Of a DNA stretch of 64,000 nt, positions 37,364-47,384 are shown one piece after another (the stretch's first letter is position 1; each line of letters opens with the position of its first letter). A model generated the notes under the pieces. That model did no database searches and was not told the DNA's origin. It worked only from the letters and a program-made list of their open reading frames with translations. Where the stretch lies: the NCBI GenBank assembly GCA_049840435.1, contig JASGKY010000020.1, forward strand, positions 286,208 through 350,207, in the 5' to 3' direction. This DNA is from JADLHS01 sp049840435 (GTDB lineage Bacteria; Verrucomicrobiota; Verrucomicrobiia; Limisphaerales; JADLHS01). Position numbers and translations under genes: made by a program.

Positions 37364-37808
37364 GACACGAATTTCACTAATTTTCACGAATTCATGGGCG
37401 AACTGATCTACAAGCAAGAAGCCTTTAAGATCGTTGGCTGTTGCATGGAAGTGCATCGTGAATTGGGCAAAGGGCACAGCGAGGTTATCTATAAAGATGC
37501 GTTGGAAGTTAAGTTTAAGCGCCAAGGCATCAGTTTTTCGCGAGAGCGGGAGTTTGTGTTGTCGTACAAAGACGTGGTCCTGCCGCACAAGTATTTCGCT
37601 GACTTTGTCGTGCTGGATAAAATTATTTTGGAAGCCAAAGCGATTGAGCGCCTGACTGATTCGCACATCAAGCAGACGTTGAATTATCTCGCCGCGTCGA
37701 AGCTAAAGCTCGGTTTGCTGGTGAATTTTGGCGAGGATTCGCTGACCTACAAACGGGTCGTGTTATGATTTTGTCTTTAATTAGTGCCAATTAGTGAAAT
37801 TCGTGTCT
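37363..37808. mobile_element. Inverted-repeat-bounded element carrying a GxxExxY gene
   Basis: The 20-bp sequence AGACACGAATTTCACTAATT (37363-37382) returns in exact inverse orientation at 37789-37808. The 446-bp unit holds only one gene (GxxExxY). Inner partial copies exist on both sides (TTTTCACGAATTC; TTAATTAGTGCC AATTAGTG). It sits tightly between the cimA stop and the valS start. No transposase is inside, so it would have to be mobilised in trans. Confidence 0.6.
37394..37768 (+). CDS. GxxExxY protein
   Basis: 124 residues. Family core LGKGHSEVIYKDALEVKFKR (GxxExxY), the nuclease-like ADFVVLDKIILEAKAIERL and the end TLNYLAASKLKLGLLVNFGE. Family members are of unknown function, with a PD-(D/E)XK-like core (D...ExK: DFVVLDKIILEAKA), and frequently occur as scattered single genes. 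Enclosed by 20-bp inverted repeats. Confidence 0.88.
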   Translation: MGELIYKQEAFKIVGCCMEVHRELGKGHSEVIYKDALEVKFKRQGISFSREREFVLSYKDVVLPHKYFADFVVLDKIILEAKAIERLTDSHIKQTLNYLAASKLKLGLLVNFGEDSLTYKRVVL

Positions 37809-37818
37809 GTGTCTGACT

Positions 37819-40693
37819 ATGTCTGAGATTCCCAAAGCCTACGAACCGCAGTCCGTCGAGGACAAATGGTATGACTTCTGGCTGAAGCAGGGTTGCTTCA
37901 CCGCCGACCCGGCGCGCGTTACCGACAAGCGCCCGGCATATTCCATCGTCATTCCGCCGCCGAACGTCACGGGCATGCTCCACATGGGGCACGTGCTCAA
38001 CAACACCATCCAGGACATCCTCAGCCGCAAGGCGCGCATGGACGGCAAGGAAGTGCTCTGGCTGCCGGGCACGGACCACGCGGGTATCGCCACGCAGGTG
38101 CAGGTCGAGAAGGCGCTCAAGAAAGAGGAAAAGAAAACCAAATACGATCTGGGCCGCGAAGAATTCCTCAAGCGCGTGTGGGCGTGGAAGGAGAAAAGGG
38201 CGGCATCATCATCAACCAGCTCAAGAAGCTCGGGTGCTCGTGCGATTGGACGCGCGAACGCTTCACGATGGACCCGGAGTATTCGCGCTGCGTGCAGAAG
38301 GTCTTCGTCGAGCTTTACAAGAAGGGCCTCATCTATCGCGGCAAACGCATGGTGAACTGGTGTCCGGTGTCGCAGACGGCGCTATCGGACGAAGAAGTGG
38401 AAATGAAACCGCAGAAGGGTTTCATGTATCACTTCAAGGTGCAGGTGGCGGAAGAACCGAACACCTGGCTCACCATCGCGACGACGCGACCGGAAACCAT
38501 CCCGGGCGACACGGCGGTGGCGGTGAATCCGAAGGACACCGCGTTACGCGCATCTGATCGGCAAGCATATCGATGCGTCCGCTGCCGGCGGAATTGCCGC
38601 GCGAACAGAAGCTCATCCCGATCATCGGCGATGAGCATGTGGATTTTGAATTTGGCACGGGCGTGCTCAAGGTGACGCCGGCGCACGACAAGGCGGACTT
38701 CGACATCGGTCAGCGGCACAAGCTGGCGATTGTGGAAGTCATCAATGCCGACGGCTCGATGAACGACCTTGCGGGTGGGCCAATGGCAGGGTTGGATCGC
38801 TTCAAGGCACGCAAAGTCGCCGAGGAATTGTTGACCGAGCAAGGCGTTCTGGTCGAAGCCAAGCCGTACGAGAACAACGTGGGCTTCAGCCAGCGCGCAG
38901 ATGTGCCGATTGAGCCGCGCCTGAGCGAGCAATGGTTCTTGAAGTATCCCGCCGTGCCGGAATCCAAGGCGTGCGTGGCGGAAGGGCGGATGAAGTTTTA
39001 TCCCGAGCGCTGGGCGAAAGTTTACGATCACTGGCTGACGAACATTCAGGATTGGTGCATCAGCCGTCAGCTTTGGTGGGGGCATCGGATTCCGGTGTGG
39101 AGTAAGCGTATCAAAGATTCCAATCCAATTAATTTCGGGCTTGGTGAGAATTTTGCGCAACGACAGTTGCAAGGTTGGTCAGGCAGTGAAGCTCTTCGGT
39201 TTGCAGATGGACTAACTTCAACCGCGCTGCCGCTCACAACTTTTGAAATCAAACGAATGGCAGATGGTGGATTGGAGCTCAACGTTGCGACAATTCTGCC
39301 ATCCGATATTGAGTTGCTTGAAAAGCGCGGCTTCACCCAAGACCCCGACGTGCTCGACACGTGGTTCAGTTCCTGGCTCTGGCCGTTTGCTACGATGGGA
39401 TGGCCGGAGAACACGGAGACGTTGAAGAAGTTTTATCCGACCACCGACCTCGTCACCGGGCCGGACATCATTTTCTTCTGGGTCGCGCGCATGATCATGG
39501 CGGGCTACGAGTACATGGGGGACGCGAAGTTCGCGCTCCCAGATGCCATGCCGTTCAAGAATGTTTATTTCACCGGCATCATCCGCGACAAGCAGGGCCG
39601 CAAGATGTCGAAGACGCTCGGCAATTCGCCCGACCCGCTCGAACTTATCGCGAAATACGGCGCGGATGCGTTGCGCTTCGGCACGATGCGCAGTGCGCCG
39701 CTCGGTCAGGACGTGTTGTTCGACGAGAAGGACGTCGAACTGGGCCGCAACTTTTGCAACAAGCTGTGGAACGCGTGTCGTTTCCGTCAAATGCAGGGCG
39801 GCGAAGTGCAGGGCGAGATTGATTCGTCCAAGCTCACCACGGACGACAAGTGGATTCTGCTCAAGCTCAACGAGGCGATCCGCGAGATCACCGAGGCGTT
39901 GAACAGCTACAACTTCAGCGTGGCGGTGCAGGCGTTGTATCGCTTCTTCTGGAACGAGTATTGCGACTGGTATGTCGAGGCGAGCAAGGCGGTGTTCTTC
40001 GGCACGGACGAAGCGCGCAAGGCGAACACGCTTGCGGTGATTGATTTCGTGTTGAGTCACACGATCCGGTTGTTCCATCCGTTCCTGCCGTTCATCACGG
40101 AGGAACTGTGGCACGGGATGGGTTACGCGACGGACATGCCGGATCATCAAGGCGGCCAAACCATCATGAACGCGCCGTGGCCCAAGCCGTTCGAGGGCGA
40201 TTTCCGCGACGCGTATTCGCTGGACGATTGTTATCTCGAATTCGCCACGCAGAAATACGAAGTGGTCACGCAAGGGCGCAACTTACGTCGCGTCGGGAAC
40301 ATTCAGGCGGGCAAGAAAGTGAAGTTCGTGCTGAAGCCGAATCGCGAAGTTTTGCCGCATGATTCAGAGGTCATCAAGATTCTGCTGAATGCCGAGGCAT
40401 TCGAGATCAACGAAGGCTACGTCGCAAAGAAAGGCACACCGACCGCGCACACGCCCTTCGGAGAATTGTTCCTGCCGCTGGATGGCTTGATTGATGTCGA
40501 GGCGGAGAAAGGTCGCTTAAGCAAGGAACTCGAGAAGATCACCACTGAGATCACGAAGGTGGAACAGAAGCTCGCGAACCCGGCCTTCACACAAAAAGTT
40601 CCGGCGACCGTGTTGCAGGAACATCAGCAACGCTTGACCGATTGGCAGGGCAAGCTGGCGCATGTGAAAGCAGCGTTGGAGGCGTTGGGGTAA
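37819..40693 (+). CDS. valS: Valyl-tRNA synthetase, frameshifted
   Basis: Class I synthetase. HIGH motif as GMLHMGHVLNN; KMSKS as GRKMSKTLGNSPDPLEL; editing domain TRPETIPGDTAVAV and TPAHDKADFDIG. The C-terminus has the coiled-coil arm (EAEKGRLSKELEKITTEITK). Breaks near 38200 (KRVWAWKEK, then GGIIINQLKKLG), 38540 and 38568 (NPKDTA, then YAHLIGKHI, then RPLPAELPREQ). Between WGHRIPVW (about 39100) and QDPDVLDTWFSSW a stretch of about 75 residues without cysteines replaces the usual Cys-containing segment and is AT-richer than its surroundings. Essential gene, so the breaks must be sequence errors. Confidence 0.93.
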
Positions 40694-40710
40694 AGAATTC
40701 GCTTTAGATT

Positions 40711-40747
40711 AAACCGCGTGCCTACTACAAAAGGGCACGCGGTTTTT
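40711..40747 (+). terminator. Intrinsic terminator after valS
   Basis: AAACCGCGTGCC (40711-40722) pairs with GGGCACGCGGTTT (40733-40745) around a short loop and is followed by TTTT. A strong stem. Confidence 0.9.
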
Positions 40748-40788
40748 TGTCGCGTGAATTGCCGCGATGCGGCACAACTATCGCGCGC

Positions 40789-41556
40789 ATGATCTCAGTT
40801 CAGCAGCTTAGCAAGCGGTTCGGGGCTCAAATCGCCGTTGATAATCTCTCCTTCGAAATTCCTGCCGGCAAGATTGTCGGTTTTCTCGGGCCGAACGGCG
40901 CGGGCAAATCCACCACGCTCAAAATGCTCACCGGCATGCTCGAACCGACGGGCGGCACGGCGCAGTTGTGCGGATTCGATTTGCGGACACAAGTGCTGGA
41001 GGTGAAACGACACGTCGGCTTCGTGCCGGAGTCGGGGGCGGTGTTCGAGTCGTTGACGGGCTTGGAATATCTGGAGATGGTTGCGGCGCTCTACGGCATT
41101 CCGGCCGATGCGGCGCGCGGGCGCATTCAGCAGTTCATCACGTTCTTCGATCTGAGTTTCGAGACGCTCACGGATAAATTGCTTGCGCACTACTCGAAAG
41201 GCATGCGCCGCAAGGTCGTGATCACCGCCGGGCTTTTGCATAATCCGCAGGTGGTGTTCTTCGACGAGCCGCTTGACGGCTTGGATGCGAACGCGGCGGT
41301 CGGGTTCAAAGCGCTGATTCAGACACTGGCGCGCGAAGGCAAGACCATCGTTTACAGCTCACACATTCTCGACGTCGTGGAACGGGTGTGTGACCGCGTC
41401 ATCATCATTGATAAAGGCCGGCTGTTGCTCGATGGCAAACCAGATGAGTTGGTCGCACAACACAATGCCAGCTCACTGGAAAAACTGTTCACGCAACTGA
41501 CCGGCGCGGTGGAGCTGGAACGTAAAGCTGAAGACTTTGCCAAAACTTTCCGGTGA
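40789..41556 (+). CDS. ABC transporter ATP-binding protein (exporter type)
   Basis: 255 residues from ATG 40789 (MISVQQLSKRFGAQIAVDNL). Walker A FLGPNGAGKSTTLKML; signature YSKGMRRKVVITAGLL, the variant typical for ABC-2 type exporters; Walker B VVFFDEPLDGLDANA; switch His in IVYSSHILDVVE. The stop overlaps the permease start (GATGA), so the two form one transporter. Substrate unknown. Confidence 0.9.
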   Translation: MISVQQLSKRFGAQIAVDNLSFEIPAGKIVGFLGPNGAGKSTTLKMLTGMLEPTGGTAQLCGFDLRTQVLEVKRHVGFVPESGAVFESLTGLEYLEMVAALYGIPADAARGRIQQFITFFDLSFETLTDKLLAHYSKGMRRKVVITAGLLHNPQVVFFDEPLDGLDANAAVGFKALIQTLAREGKTIVYSSHILDVVERVCDRVIIIDKGRLLLDGKPDELVAQHNASSLEKLFTQLTGAVELERKAEDFAKTFR

Positions 41557-43199
41557 TGAATTCAACTGCCGTCACGCCGCCGCCGTATGTTTCGCCGCCG
41601 CCCGCGCAGGGCAAGGTGCTGCGAAAACTTTTTCTCACGCTGTTCTTACGAGGCCGGTCAGCGCGTGGATTGCAGAAAGCTACCGCGCCCCAATCGGTCG
41701 GGAAGAAACTGGCCTTCGCCTTGTTGTTTTATGGTTTGTATGGTGCATTCGCGCTTTTCTTCATGCGCCAGACGGTGCTAGCACTTTCCATTTTCCTGCA
41801 CGGAATGAGCTTCCTGTTCCTTGGGATGTTTGTGGCTTCATCAGCGGGCGAGGTTTTGTTCAACAAGGAAGAAGCGGACATTTTGTTGCATCGCCCCGTG
41901 AATCCGAGAGCGCTGCTTTGGGCGAAAATCAGCGTGATGGTGCAGGTCTCGCTCTGGTTGGCGCTGGCGTTGAATCTGGTCGGGTTGATGGTGGGCGTTG
42001 GAGTGCGCGATGGCGGGTGGCTGTATCCGTTGGCGCATGTGCTGTCGACTTTTCTCGAAGCGCTGTTTTGCACCGGGTTGATTGTGCTGACGTATCAACT
42101 TTGTTTGCGTTGGTTCGGGCGGGAACGGTTGGACGGGCTGATGACCACCGCGCAGGTCTTTGTTTCTATTTTCGTGATTGTGGGAGGGCAGTTGTTGCCC
42201 CGCGTGTTCGGGGGAATGTCGCCGTCAGGATTAACGCATCTGGATTCCTGGTGGCTTGTATTGTTGCCACCGATGTGGTTTGCGAGTTTTGATGATGCGT
42301 TGGCTGGGCGCGGGATGACGTTTTCATGGATACTTGCGGGACTAAGCGTGGTAGTGACTGGAGTGGTGCTGCTTTGCGCCTTCGGAAAACTGGCCAATAA
42401 CTATGAGACCGGTTTGCAGAAGCTGGGAGAAAATCTTCCGACCAAACCGAAGAAGCTGCGTCGCCGCTGGATCAACGCGGTGATCAATGTGTTCCCCTTG
42501 AAGTGGTGGTTGCGTAATCCGGTGTCGCGCGCTTCCTTTCTCCTGACGACGGCTTATATGATGCGGGATCGGGAAGTGAAATTGCGGCTGTATCCTGGCA
42601 TCGCGCCGATCCTCATCATGCCCGTCATCTTTTTGATGCAGGGGCAGGCCCGGGGCGGTGATTCCGGAAGCGGGTTCGGCCTTGCGTTTGCCGGAAGTTA
42701 TCTCGGGTTGATTCCAATGCTGGCGCAAAACATTTTGCAATACTCGCAGCAATGGCAGGCAGCAGACATGTTCCGCGTCGCCCCGGTCGTTGGTCCCGGG
42801 GCGATTTGCGATGGGGCGCGCAAAGCGGTGTTGCTGTTTCTGACGCTGCCGATGTTGTTGCTGGTGGGGGTAATTACGCTCGGACTGAGCGCGAAGCTGT
42901 CGCAACTCCTGTTGCTGCTTCCGGGAGTTCTGACGGTGCCGGTGTTCGCATTGACTCCCGGATTGTTGGGGAAAGATATTCCGTTGTCGCAGCCGCCGGA
43001 AGATGCGAAAGCCGCTAATCGCGGTTTGAGTATGATCGCGGTTATGCTTGCCGGAGTCGCGCTGGCGGGGATCGCGGCTTGGGCGTGGAGTGCGGGCTGG
43101 CTTCATTGGCTGTTGCTGGGAGAAGCTTTGTTTGTTGGAGTCTTTTACTTCGTGGGGCGGGCGCGACTGAGTCGGGCGAAGTGGGGGCCGATAGATTAA
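41556..43199 (+). CDS. Large ABC exporter membrane protein
   Basis: 547 residues from ATG 41556 overlapping the ATPase stop. About 12 hydrophobic helices (e.g. FALLFYGLYGAFALFFMRQT, FLHGMSFLFLGMFVASSAGE, LLLLLPGVLTVPVFALTPGL). The segment GEVLFNKEEADILLHRPVNP (coupling-type loop) and QQWQAADMFRVAPV resemble ABC-2-type permeases of Bacteroidota/Verrucomicrobiota. No soluble domain. Partner of the preceding ATPase; substrate unknown. Confidence 0.8.
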   Translation: MNSTAVTPPPYVSPPPAQGKVLRKLFLTLFLRGRSARGLQKATAPQSVGKKLAFALLFYGLYGAFALFFMRQTVLALSIFLHGMSFLFLGMFVASSAGEVLFNKEEADILLHRPVNPRALLWAKISVMVQVSLWLALALNLVGLMVGVGVRDGGWLYPLAHVLSTFLEALFCTGLIVLTYQLCLRWFGRERLDGLMTTAQVFVSIFVIVGGQLLPRVFGGMSPSGLTHLDSWWLVLLPPMWFASFDDALAGRGMTFSWILAGLSVVVTGVVLLCAFGKLANNYETGLQKLGENLPTKPKKLRRRWINAVINVFPLKWWLRNPVSRASFLLTTAYMMRDREVKLRLYPGIAPILIMPVIFLMQGQARGGDSGSGFGLAFAGSYLGLIPMLAQNILQYSQQWQAADMFRVAPVVGPGAICDGARKAVLLFLTLPMLLLVGVITLGLSAKLSQLLLLLPGVLTVPVFALTPGLLGKDIPLSQPPEDAKAANRGLSMIAVMLAGVALAGIAAWAWSAGWLHWLLLGEALFVGVFYFVGRARLSRAKWGPID

Positions 43200-43286
43200 A
43201 ACTGTGCGATCCGTCGCCGCGCAGGCGCATGGATATGTGCTGGGTTAGGATTGCCGGCTTGGGAATGTCCGGCACAGACTGCCATC

Positions 43287-44741
43287 GTGAAACGCTGGTT
43301 CATCTTTTCCGGTCTGTTGCTGTTGCCCGTGCTGGCGGTGGTCGGTGAACAAAAGGCCGTCGTTGCAGCAGACGCGTTGCAAGCGCAGGGAAAATTCAAA
43401 GAAGCCGCCATTGAACTTAATGCCGCGTTAGCCGCCCCGGCTTTGGCGGATGCCTTTCGCAAGGAACTTGCCTTCGAGCTGGATCGCTTGGAGCGCATTC
43501 GCAAGGACTATCCGTTAACCAAGGACAAACTCTTTGCGCGATTGAAAGAATCAGTGCGCGATCTGACTGAGCCAGAGTTTGAAGGCTGGGTTGCGGAGGG
43601 GCGATTTGATAGTCGCGAGATTGATGGCGAGCGGCGCTTCATGGGCTCAAGTGTCAGCAATCTGTTCTTTCGTTACGCAGAGTTAAATGCGCGTCGGTTG
43701 CCACCCAAAGACACGACCAAGCACGACCAGCTCAGTCTGGAAACCTGTCGCGTCATCAAGGCCGCCGCGTTGACGGAAAAGCAGCCGTATGTTTTGCCGA
43801 AGCGTTTCAATGCTGTCATGACGGTGACCGTGGATGCAGATGCTGTTCCGGACGGACAAACCATCCGGGCGTGGCTGCCGATTCCGCGCCAGTATCCGTT
43901 TCAAAATGGATTTTCGCTGTCGAAAGCTTCAGCACCGATCAAACACATGGACGATGAGGTCAGTCCGATTCGAGCCATCCATCTGGAGCAGGCGGTCGCC
44001 AAGGGCAAGGCTACCGAATTCAAGATCGAATACGAATATACGGTGGCGGGAGTATTCTTTGATATTCAGCCAGGCAAGGTGCGACCGGTGGATACGAATA
44101 ACCCGGCATTGAAACCGTTTCTCGCTGAAGCGCCGCACATCGTTTTCACGCCGAAGATTCGGGCGTTGTCCAAGCAGATTGCCGGTGGCGAAACGAACGC
44201 GGCGGTTAAGGCAAAAAAGTTTTACGACTGGATCGCGGACAACATCAAATACAGCTACGCGCTCGAATACTCGACGATCCGCAACATCAGCGATTACTGC
44301 CTGAGCAACGGCTACGGCGATTGCGGGCAGGAGGCGTTGCTGTTCATGACGCTTTGCCGGCTCAACGGCATCCCGGCGCGCTGGCAGACCGGGTGGAATC
44401 TTTTCCCGAATGCCAAGTCGATCCACGATTGGTGCGAGATTTATCTCGAACCGTACGGCTGGATGCCGGTTGATCCCTACAAAGGCATTTGGGCGATGCG
44501 TTACGCAGTGACGCTCACGCCGGAGCAAAAACGGGAGGCGCGGGATTTTTATTTTGGCGGCTTGGATTATTACCGCATGGCGGCGAACAGCGACCACAAC
44601 CAATCGCTGACACCGGCTAAAAATTCTTTCCGCTCGGACAACGTGGACTTCCAGCGTGGTGAGTTGGAGTGGGGCACGAACAACATCTACTTCGATCAAT
44701 ACAACTACGAACTGAAGGTCAAGGAAGCCGCCGTGCAATGA
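43287..44741 (+). CDS. Secreted transglutaminase-like protein
   Basis: 484 residues from GTG 43287, with signal peptide (FIFSGLLLLPVLAVVGEQKA). A helical N-terminal domain is followed by a beta domain (IRAWLPIPRQYPFQNGFSLS, the DUF3857-like region). The catalytic core has Cys in GYGDCGQEALLFMTLCRLNG, His in KSIHDWCEIYLEPYGW and Asp in MPVDPYKG. Probably acts on peptides or proteins in the periplasm. Confidence 0.87.
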   Translation: MKRWFIFSGLLLLPVLAVVGEQKAVVAADALQAQGKFKEAAIELNAALAAPALADAFRKELAFELDRLERIRKDYPLTKDKLFARLKESVRDLTEPEFEGWVAEGRFDSREIDGERRFMGSSVSNLFFRYAELNARRLPPKDTTKHDQLSLETCRVIKAAALTEKQPYVLPKRFNAVMTVTVDADAVPDGQTIRAWLPIPRQYPFQNGFSLSKASAPIKHMDDEVSPIRAIHLEQAVAKGKATEFKIEYEYTVAGVFFDIQPGKVRPVDTNNPALKPFLAEAPHIVFTPKIRALSKQIAGGETNAAVKAKKFYDWIADNIKYSYALEYSTIRNISDYCLSNGYGDCGQEALLFMTLCRLNGIPARWQTGWNLFPNAKSIHDWCEIYLEPYGWMPVDPYKGIWAMRYAVTLTPEQKREARDFYFGGLDYYRMAANSDHNQSLTPAKNSFRSDNVDFQRGELEWGTNNIYFDQYNYELKVKEAAVQ

Positions 44742-44782
44742 AGATTTCGCAAGAGTCTGCTATGCTTCAAAAGCAGTGCTCG

Positions 44783-45286
44783 TCAGGGTTTGCGCAGGCG
44801 GAAAAATTTATTACCTGATGTCATGGGCAGAAGGACGGTTTGTTTTTCGCCGGTCATTGCTGGTATGAGATCAACAGGAGCCCAGGTGGAATTGTCAGCG
44901 ACCGTTGTCTGCTCCAGAACATAGCCACTTGTCGCGGTTGTCCAAGAGAGGATGACAGTGTTGTTGGTTACCGAAAGGTGCAGGGTGGGAGCATCCGGTG
45001 TCTGTACTGCTGTGACTAAAGCGACGACCCCGCCGCTCAGGGTGTAAGATTCCCCACGTGATGCCGGCTTCTGATCCACAATGCCAATGCTGCCTTTAAT
45101 CTGATAATCGCCTCCTTGGCTGATGCCGCCCCCGCCGTTGATCGCGTGTTTTGAAGTATGCCGAGATTGTGCCTGGCCTTTTGCTGGACCAGCAAACAGA
45201 ACCAGCAACACTACAGCGACGCGGAGAGAGTATTGAATTGAATTCCAACCACCACGATTGGCGGTGCCGCCGGTTATAGATGTCAC
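44783..45286 (-). CDS. Secreted protein with INGGGG/LSGG signature
   Basis: 167 residues. N-terminal helix (VAVVLLVLFAGPAKGQAQS) is a signal. The segment HAINGGGGISQGGDYQIKGS, then IVDQKPASRGESYTLSGGVV is a common N-terminal signature in secreted proteins of this phylum. A fibronectin-like domain follows (LHLSVTNNTVILSWTTATSG). GTG start overlaps the upstream fibre gene stop, so co-expressed. Confidence 0.72.
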   Translation of the reverse strand: MTSITGGTANRGGWNSIQYSLRVAVVLLVLFAGPAKGQAQSRHTSKHAINGGGGISQGGDYQIKGSIGIVDQKPASRGESYTLSGGVVALVTAVQTPDAPTLHLSVTNNTVILSWTTATSGYVLEQTTVADNSTWAPVDLIPAMTGEKQTVLLPMTSGNKFFRLRKP

Positions 45287-47243
45287 GGTTGACCTCCGGC
45301 TGGCTGTTTCAGCAATTGTTCGAGGCGTTCCAAGCGTTGTTGGAGTTTGCGAATCTGCGCGTCCTTCTCGTTGACAATCTGGCTCAGGCCTTGAATCGCG
45401 GCGAGGGCGACGCCGTCGGCGTCCACGGTGGTGATGCGGCGTTCGGATTCTCCAACCTGAAAGGCGGCGGCAAAATCTTGAGCGGTGGGACCGATGTGTC
45501 GGACTGCCTTGTCTTGAGTTTTATAGTTCCAGTTCTGAATCGGCATCTGGTTGACGCGAGCGAGGATTTCACGTGAATCCACCGGGACAAAGTTTTCTTT
45601 TGATTCGCGGTCGCTCAAGGCAGCCCAAGCGCCACCGCCGGCGGGAAGTTCTACGCCCGCAATGGGGACGCCATTGGTATCAATGGCCGATACAAACCGG
45701 GTGCCCCCGGTGGCACGGACTGAAAAGGTATCGTTGGTGATGGAGGGGAAATCAACATTGCTGCTGTCGGCCCAGACGAAAGCACCGCCGTGAATCGCCT
45801 TGGCCCGGTGACCGGCTGCAAGAGTGAGGCTTTGCATTGCGGAATTTCTATATCCGCCTGGAATTGAACTGAAGGCACTTCAATTCGATTGCTTCCACCA
45901 CCACTAATAACGGAATATCCTGGAATAACAACAGGGTTAACCCCAGTGTTTGCGGCTTTTATATAGTTATTGCCCCCGCCCCCGATGGTGTTGCCCTCGC
46001 CGCCTGTCCACACAATGGAATTAGCGTAACCGCCCGCTACTGTAGCATAGGCACTATCGGCAAAATTTAGACTGCCGCCGCCAATGGTTGAATAAGAATG
46101 TTCGTAGCCGATTCGATTCCGACTCCCACCTGCAATAGTCTGGCCTGCATCGCGAGATGAATATCTGTTCCCGACCATGTTTTCCATGCCACCGCCAATT
46201 ACCGCTCCTGTGCCATAAACTTTATTTGAAAAGCCGCCAGCAATAGTTGAATACCTGCCGATATCCGATGATTTCAATTGGTTTGAGAGACCTCCTCCAA
46301 TCGTGCCATATGTTTGCGACTTCTCAATGAGATTGGCTGCGCCGCCGCCGATCGTGCCAAAGCTAGAGGCGACAATGTTCGTTTGATTTGGAGATCCACC
46401 ACCACTGATCGTTGCACCATAAATTCCAGTCGGATAAAAATGAACTATCTCGCCCCCTTTATTATCGTCAAACAACCTCATTGTTGCCGCGAAGTTTCCG
46501 GCGTAACCGCCGATGATATTTGGTGCGCTGTTCGACCCTGGTTCAATGCGCAGTGCTCGCAGATTATTCACCTTAAGTTCGAACGCGCGTTCGTCAGTGG
46601 TGCCGAGGAAGTTTGCTCCGGGCGTCGTGCCGGCATTGCCATCGAGTTTCCAGAAGTTGGAGGCGGTAAGGCCGTTCAAGGTCGTAGCATTCACATAGGC
46701 CAACTGGCTGCCGTCGCCAGCGAATTGATTGCTTGGGTTGTGCAAATTGACGGCGGCGGGGTACGTGCCGGCCAATGCGGTGGGTGGCAAGGGACCGTCC
46801 AGTTGTGCAGCTGGAATTGACCCGGCAATCTGGCTGGCGGGCAGGGTGCCGAGCAGGTTGCTGGCGGAGTTGGCCATGATGGCATACGGAACGGGTTTGA
46901 TTTGTTGTCGCGGGCGCAGCGGAATGAAATCACCATGGCGTTGCTTGACGCTGATTTCCAGCCAACGGTCGCTTCCGTCAAAAACGCCTGCCCCGAAATC
47001 CAGCGAGGCTGTGAATTCTCCTTCTTGCACCCGGACGCTTGCGATTTCAAGACTGGTGATTGGAGTGCCGTTGGTGGAGCTGGAATACACTTCAAAGCGC
47101 AGGTCATATTCACCTCGGGCCGGACGACCATGCTGAGAAAGGTCGCCTTGATAGATGAAGGCTGTGCCTTGTGCGAAGGATTGTTGCGCTCCGCAAACGA
47201 CCAATATCAAACCAAGCAGATGTAAGGTGAATTTAGTTTTCAT
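45283..47243 (-). CDS. Secreted fibre with YadA-like head repeats and C-terminal S74 (endosialidase chaperone) domain, frameshifted
   Basis: About 653 residues from ATG 47243, with signal peptide (LHLLGLILVVCGAQQSFA). Middle: many short Gly-rich repeats of the type (T/V)IGGGxxN, ISGGGSNRI and YGTIGGGLSNQL, as in YadA-like head or trimeric tail fibres, about 46350 to 45880. C-terminus: WAALSDRESKENFVPVDSRE, ILARVNQMPIQNWNYKTQDK and IGPTAQDFAAAFQVGE, the S74 intramolecular chaperone/autoprotease with conserved SDRxxKEN. Breaks near 45830. Coiled coil at the end (EKDAQIRKLQQRLERLEQLL). Probably a surface fibre, not a phage gene (no phage neighbours). Confidence 0.83.
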
Positions 47244-47384
47244 GTAGCGATGCGATAGTCCGTTTGAATCCCGAGGTGGCGACAATATTCGGAGGGCGGC
47301 ACAAATGAGCGAATCTTGAGATTACGTAGGCGATTCGGAAGTTTTACGGATGTGTGTCATTTGAATGTAACGGTGGACGAGTCG

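Noticed and set aside
39218..40273. Minus-strand open frame opposite valS (about 350 codons)
   Set aside because: Antisense to KMSKS and anticodon-binding regions of valS; Arg-rich composition typical of shadow frames.
44742..44782. Terminator CTGCT/AGCAG between convergent genes
   Set aside because: Stem too short and no T-run; not reported as a feature.
45283..47243. Prophage tail-spike
   Set aside because: No phage structural, lysis or integration genes nearby; signal peptide at the N-terminus.
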